64,000 nt of DNA from Riptortus pedestris (Eukaryota; Arthropoda; Insecta; Hemiptera; Alydidae): the NCBI GenBank assembly GCA_019009955.1, contig CM032229.1, positions 2,980,501 through 3,044,500 on the forward strand, in the 5' to 3' direction. The position numbers and the translations under genes were made by a program. Positions 59,890 to 64,000 of this stretch are shown here, piece after piece. The notes under the pieces are model-generated. The model was not told the DNA's origin, did not search any database, and worked only from the letters and a program-made list of their open reading frames with translations. Within the stretch, counting starts at the first letter, position 1. Each line of letters opens with the position of its first letter.

Positions 59890-60084
59890 TTGTGTAGGTA
59901 CAGCAATATCGAGTGTAACCACCATAGTTATGGGAGCATTGGCTATCAGGTCGTGTCATCTTATGAGTATAGACGAATCCGATCTAGAGAAAGGATGTAT
60001 CTCTTGGCCATGGCTGATTTTGCTTTTAAATGCAAAGATTATACTCCTGATGAAGTGTTGAAGCAAAGAGCGCGATACGTGTAG
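59890..60084 (+). other. 64-codon open frame after an acceptor-like AG, unknown
   Basis: Preceded by TTGTGTAG at 59890-59897. The translation includes YRRIRSRERMYLLAMADFAF then KCKDYTPDEVLKQRARYV and stop, which reads like real protein. It does not fit the expected continuation of PAS-B, so I do not assign it to dysf. It may be a terminal exon or a transposon fragment. Confidence 0.2.
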
Positions 60085-60119
60085 ATTGCTGATAAATATA
60101 ATTGTTTTTCATAAATTCT

Positions 60120-60580
60120 GATCCAGTACCTACAAGGTTAGAGGTTAGATGGGAGGTGGATCCTAAAATTCAAAACATCTGTGGCATTATGAGTCGTATC
60201 GAAAAATGTTCTAGAACCAATCTTGTTAAGCCATCCTCTACAATTAGTGTTTTATACATTTTATCTCAATTCAAATGTTTATCGAGTTTTTCAGCCGAAT
60301 TTTACTTAGAAATACAAAATATGTGTTTCTTCTTATTCTGGACCCAATATTATTTATATATTGTTCATATTTTATGGCAGGGGTCTCCAATAAAAAGTCG
60401 AGAAACATGTAGGGCAGTTTCAATAAAGTCGGCACCGAATGAGATATTTTTTATTGGAGACCTTTGCCATAAAATATGAAGAATATATAAAATATATGGT
60501 GATATAAGATTAGGAGGTTGTCATAGCACCACAAGAGGAAATCTACCTAGTTTACGTAGCCTCTTCATGCTGGGCGTTCT
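60120..60580 (+). mobile_element. HINE-like element, degraded, containing a hairpin insertion
   Basis: GGCATTATGAGTCGTATCGA, AAAATGTTCTAGAACCAATC and the degraded end GGAAATCTACCTAGTTTACG then TAGCCTCTTCATGCTGGGCG. The 117-bp inverted repeat at 60364-60480 sits inside it. Confidence 0.55.
60364..60480. mobile_element. 117-bp long-stem inverted repeat (MITE-like)
   Basis: The arms of 33 bp (TTCATATTTTATGGCAGGGG and GTCTCCAATAAAAA) pair with two mismatches to TTTTTATTGGAGACCTTTGC then CATAAAATATGAA. The inner part CAGGGGTCTCC resembles hAT terminal repeats, suggesting a miniature hAT-type element or an imprecise fold-back. Confidence 0.6.
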
Positions 60581-60599
60581 AAACTGAATGTCATTTCAG

Positions 60600-62380
60600 C
60601 ACAGTGGAGTTGATGTTATCGCCACTGTAGTGTGTAGAAAGAATGACCTGATGAAGACTGTTTTACTCTGAATGTTACTTCTTCGAAATACAGTTTTGCT
60701 ATCCCAATCTGGAATTATTGAGAGCTATTCGGGAACAGCACAGAGTATATCATCCTGTGTCAACATATGATACAATAAACAGTAGAAATGCAATTCTCTA
60801 CTTCAGGGTCGTTGCAGCCGTGGAAAAATCCACTGTTGGCAATCTTGGAGACTAGTACAAATGTACAGTTCTCCAGGAAGTGTGATGCAACAGAGAGTGC
60901 ACTAAATCTGCAGTGACAGAAAGCAATGCAGAGCTGTAGCCGAGGAAGACATAGTGCAACCTCCCTGTCATGCCATCCAATTAGAGTATGAACCATGAGC
61001 TGGAATCACTCCAGTGACAACTCTCCTACACTGAATATTCATAGCGTATCCACTCCCTCGACATAAATTAACATATCATCTATATAGGACAAATAATATT
61101 TGGATAAATAGTGTCGAGCAGAAAAAATGAATAACTGATTTTTTTACAAATTTATGTAATGAAAACTAAACAGGAGATCCCATGAAAAATTTGTTTTATT
61201 GCTGTTAAAAGTTCAGTTCGTGACTAAGAAGATTAGGCATAAGCACAAAAATACACAGGTTATAATTGGCCCAAACAGTGAAATATAGGAACGCGAAAGG
61301 TTAGTGCACGAGGCGCTAGATTCTCGCAATACCTGGCCCTCTCCTGCCATTAGAACCATTTAGCGCTTACATCGCCCACAATCTAACTTTCTTAATGCCA
61401 AAGTTATCAGATACGCTTTCCGAGATTATTTTCGGCCTAACAACTTCTGTTCTCAGATTTTTTTTCTACTCTTTCACGGCTCCAAATATCATTTTAAAGA
61501 AGCTTATACTGTTTCGTAGCGGAGAGATTCCACTGCTACACATAACTGTATGTCTGATGATGTTTTTGCAAAATTACTATAAAATATGACTGAAACTTCA
61601 GTCACAGGACTTCCTTTTTCATTACACCGTTTCCATAATCTCAAGATTAATCAATTTCTCAATAACATTATATCCTTGCCTAGACTTAATTACTTTTCCC
61701 TTTATTCTGTTTTTCAAAAGTACAAATATTAGTTATTTGTTTAAAAAAATAAATAAACTTATTAAAAGCACTTAATAAAAGTTTATTTCTATTTCAAATA
61801 GATTGTAATCAGGTTATGGATTACTCAGTTAAACGGTCAAGGAATGTGTTTGAAAATCTAGTGTAAAGACTGTATCTTATGAATGTGTCTTTAATGTATT
61901 TGAAACTTTTGTAAATGGAATCCTAATCTCTATATCATTTATTCTTCTTATATTGCTTCTAAAAGGCCTAAGTAGTCTTATTTTGTCTATTAAAGCTTTT
62001 TAGGTCTGTTTCATAGTAATGGCTGAACAATTTCCATATAAAATTTTCTCCTTGAAACTCTGATGAATTATCTCATATACGATTATTGTCTGGTTTTATT
62101 TATATCTCGTTGATTTCATAATTTATAATTAATAAATAATATTCTATTTAATGTAGAAAATTACTAAATATTTTGATGATGATCTGCAGAAGTACGGAAC
62201 TGACACATATAATATGGAATTATTTTCAATTTACGGAAATCTATTTGTATCGTTTCTCGTAAGCATGGGTATATTCCACTACATCAGATAGAGTCAAGAA
62301 CGACGATGCTATTAGAATAATAGATCTGTCAGGAAGATAGAACGCAGGGAAGATATGTTTGAAGGAAGAACTGGCGTTGA
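60600..62380. other. non-coding, nothing recognised
   Basis: Short frames at 60760-60996 (-) and 61395-61589 (+) have no motif. No splice-bounded PAS-B exon was found. Confidence 0.35.
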
Positions 62381-62460
62381 GAGAAGACATAGGAGCGGGC
62401 TTAATGGCATTCCTTGGAGGACTCCATAGATCTTAGCAAATATCTTTTCTTGCATTCATG
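62380..62460 (-). pseudogene. non-LTR reverse transcriptase relic
   Basis: The minus strand reads IYGVLQGMPLSPLLCLLST, the PQG-x-x-LSPLLF block of reverse transcriptase. It is matched by a second damaged copy at 63270-63385. Confidence 0.5.
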
Positions 62461-62574
62461 GCAGATATACTGCTGACATCTCGAAATAATAATAATCGTA
62501 CGTTTGTATGATAGTTGCATGTTATTAACAACGAACTGCAAAGTATTTGAATGCCATAGATACAATTAACAATT

Positions 62575-62617
62575 AGCCTCATTTGCAAAAATTAGACGTT
62601 AATAAATAATAATAAGT
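62575..62617 (+). repeat. tRNA-derived SINE, 3' tail only
   Basis: TTTGCAAAAATTAGACGTTA then ATAAATAATAATAAG. Confidence 0.6.
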
Positions 62618-62639
62618 GTTTACATTTATTTCAATAATA

Positions 62640-62785
62640 GCAAAACGTGATAACCAAACAATAATATATTGGTTATAACTAGGTTAGACCACAATTCAAG
62701 TTACACTGAAGAGGTTAGTCTTGATATTCATATGTCTTAATAATATTATGGTCAGCTCTGCACAGACATATCATAATCTAACATG
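62640..62785 (+). repeat. direct repeat, copy 1 (pair with 63062-63202)
   Basis: Shares ACCAAACAATAATATATTG, AACTAGG-TAGA-CAC, AGTTACACTGAAGAGGTT, and CGTATCATAA-CTAAC-type words with the second copy. Confidence 0.8.
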
Positions 62786-63061
62786 TGCCCCTTCAAATAA
62801 ATCCCTCTTATCAGGATAACTTAAAATGTATGGCATTACGCATGGTCAACATTTATTCTTGCAATATTAGACCTTGGCTCAGAGTCTGCCCCATTATACT
62901 ACCAATTTCCCACTTCCCAGATATTATATTTTGAACCCACATTTTTCCCTCTTTTTTAAAGTTCCTAGGAGAAAGTTGTCTGGATGGCGAAGGATATGCT
63001 AACAAAGGTAAAGGATTCCAGCAAGTTATTCCTAACCGAACTCCATGTTTTAATGCATCTT

Positions 63062-63202
63062 AATAATGACAAGACTTGATGACCAAACAATAATATATTG
63101 ATTACAACTAGGCTAGAACACAAATAAAGTTACACTGAAGAGGTTTCTTTTAATAATCATATGGTAAGCTCTGTAGGACGTATCATAACCTAACAATAAA
63201 CA
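63062..63202 (+). repeat. direct repeat, copy 2
   Basis: Colinear with 62640-62785 at roughly three-quarters identity by eye, 420 bp downstream. Confidence 0.8.
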
Positions 63203-63269
63203 ACAATAATCGCATCCTTTCTGCTGCCATCCATCCAAACCGTTTCTACTTAATCGTGACCAATTGCAA

Positions 63270-63385
63270 TATTATGAGCGTAAGGAAGGCAGGAGGACTA
63301 GGATGTGTACGAGGGTAGAGAGGTGACATAGGAGCTGACCTAATAGCATTCCATGGGGGACTCCATACATCTCTGCCGATATCAT
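63270..63385 (-). pseudogene. non-LTR reverse transcriptase relic, second copy
   Basis: Minus-strand MYGVPHGMLLGQLLCHLST parallels the relic at 62380, with the PQG motif damaged to PHG. 63.42-63.84 kb beyond holds no gene. Confidence 0.45.
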
Positions 63386-63839
63386 GGTTCTCTCTGTCAT
63401 GGCACATTTACCTTGACATGATAATTACCTGCCATGATACCTCTACAACATACGATTAATCTATCTGGCCAGTCTCTTCTCCCCTTTCTCGTCTCAATTA
63501 CGTCACCACACATGTTTCCTTAGATATCTTTGATAATGTCACCAGCAAGCCAAACATTTCTCATTTTGTGCGGTTATATATATAACCTTCTAGTATATTG
63601 TAAACCCGAAGACGGTAAGAAAATATGTATATATGTGTGTCTGTTTATAATAAATATAAATACTAGTTTTGGATGCTGCTGGTTGCTTCCATTTATTATT
63701 TACTGTTAATTTATTCCCATCTTATGTCAGAAACTCTACCTTGGTAAAAACAAAAGATAAAACTCAAAACAATTTGTGAGCATTAAATCCACTCCGGTTT
63801 TGGTAAAAATATCGAATACGAGGGATTAGAGAAAGAAAG

Positions 63840-63852
63840 AGATAGAGAGAGG

Positions 63853-63917
<65 letters not shown>
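63840..63917. repeat. (GA)n microsatellite
   Basis: Near-pure GA dinucleotides. The last bases of the window (63965-64000) form a 9-bp inverted repeat, TACTAGAGG and CCTCTAGTA. Confidence 0.95.
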
Positions 63918-63920
<3 letters not shown>

Positions 63921-64000
63921 ATCGCTCATTGCCGATATATTAGTAAGGCCCAGAGCTTTGCAGGTACTAGAGGTCGTTAGTACTTTACTAGCCTCTAGTA

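Noticed and set aside
39780..64000. Search for the exon continuing PAS-B
   Set aside because: No acceptor followed by a frame resembling the expected PAS-B continuation was found; the 59890 frame does not fit.

Overview
This is eukaryotic, insect-like genomic DNA: AT-rich, gene-poor, full of transposon relics and long dinucleotide repeats, with GT-AG spliced exons. No bacterial or viral gene layout is present. The only confidently recognised host gene is a bHLH-PAS transcription factor on the + strand, best matched from family knowledge to dysfusion (dysf), the insect counterpart of NPAS4. Two internal exons are visible, 28090-28269 and 39595-39779. They join in frame across an 11.3 kb intron and encode most of the PAS-A domain and the lead-in to PAS-B. 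The bHLH, the first part of PAS-A, the rest of PAS-B and the C-terminus were not found here, so most of the window is probably intron or flank of this one gene. A hemipteran such as a planthopper is plausible from the repeat types, but that is a weak inference.

Layout. 1-28 kb: presumed upstream intron or flank, with relics of non-LTR retrotransposons (1.1, 7.9, 9.5, 15.7-16.6, 25.3 and 26.7-27.2 kb), tRNA-derived SINE copies, an RTE-like element nested inside a SINE (10.2-11.45 kb), a probable solo LTR (20.7-21.3 kb) and several copies of a Helitron-like non-autonomous family. 28-39.8 kb: the two dysf exons and the intron between them, which is packed with copies of that family, some abutting head to tail (33.6-37.4 kb). 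39.8-64 kb: presumed downstream intron, with more SINEs (a cluster at 43.7-44.65 kb), RNase H relics of non-LTR elements, a decayed hAT transposase end (49.37 kb), another RTE-like nested insertion (52.1-52.6 kb) and further Helitron-like copies, including a near-complete one at 58751-59715.

The most notable structure is the Helitron-like family (called HINE-like here). One end is TTTAGCAGATTTCCC followed by a palindrome. The other end carries a sub-terminal inverted copy (GGGAAATCTGC), a GC-rich hairpin (ACGCAG-CCC-CTGCGT) and the terminus GACGGACTTT. An (AT)n tract sits in the middle. This resembles the DINE-1/HINE architecture. Other noteworthy items are a 19-bp-stem hairpin about 170 bp upstream of the first PAS exon, a 117-bp long-stem inverted repeat at 60.4 kb, an inverted pair of coding-like repeats at 41-41.7 kb, and a 211-codon antisense open frame at 49.7-50.3 kb. 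I found no clear evidence of a novel multi-gene system. All homology calls are from reading translations by eye.
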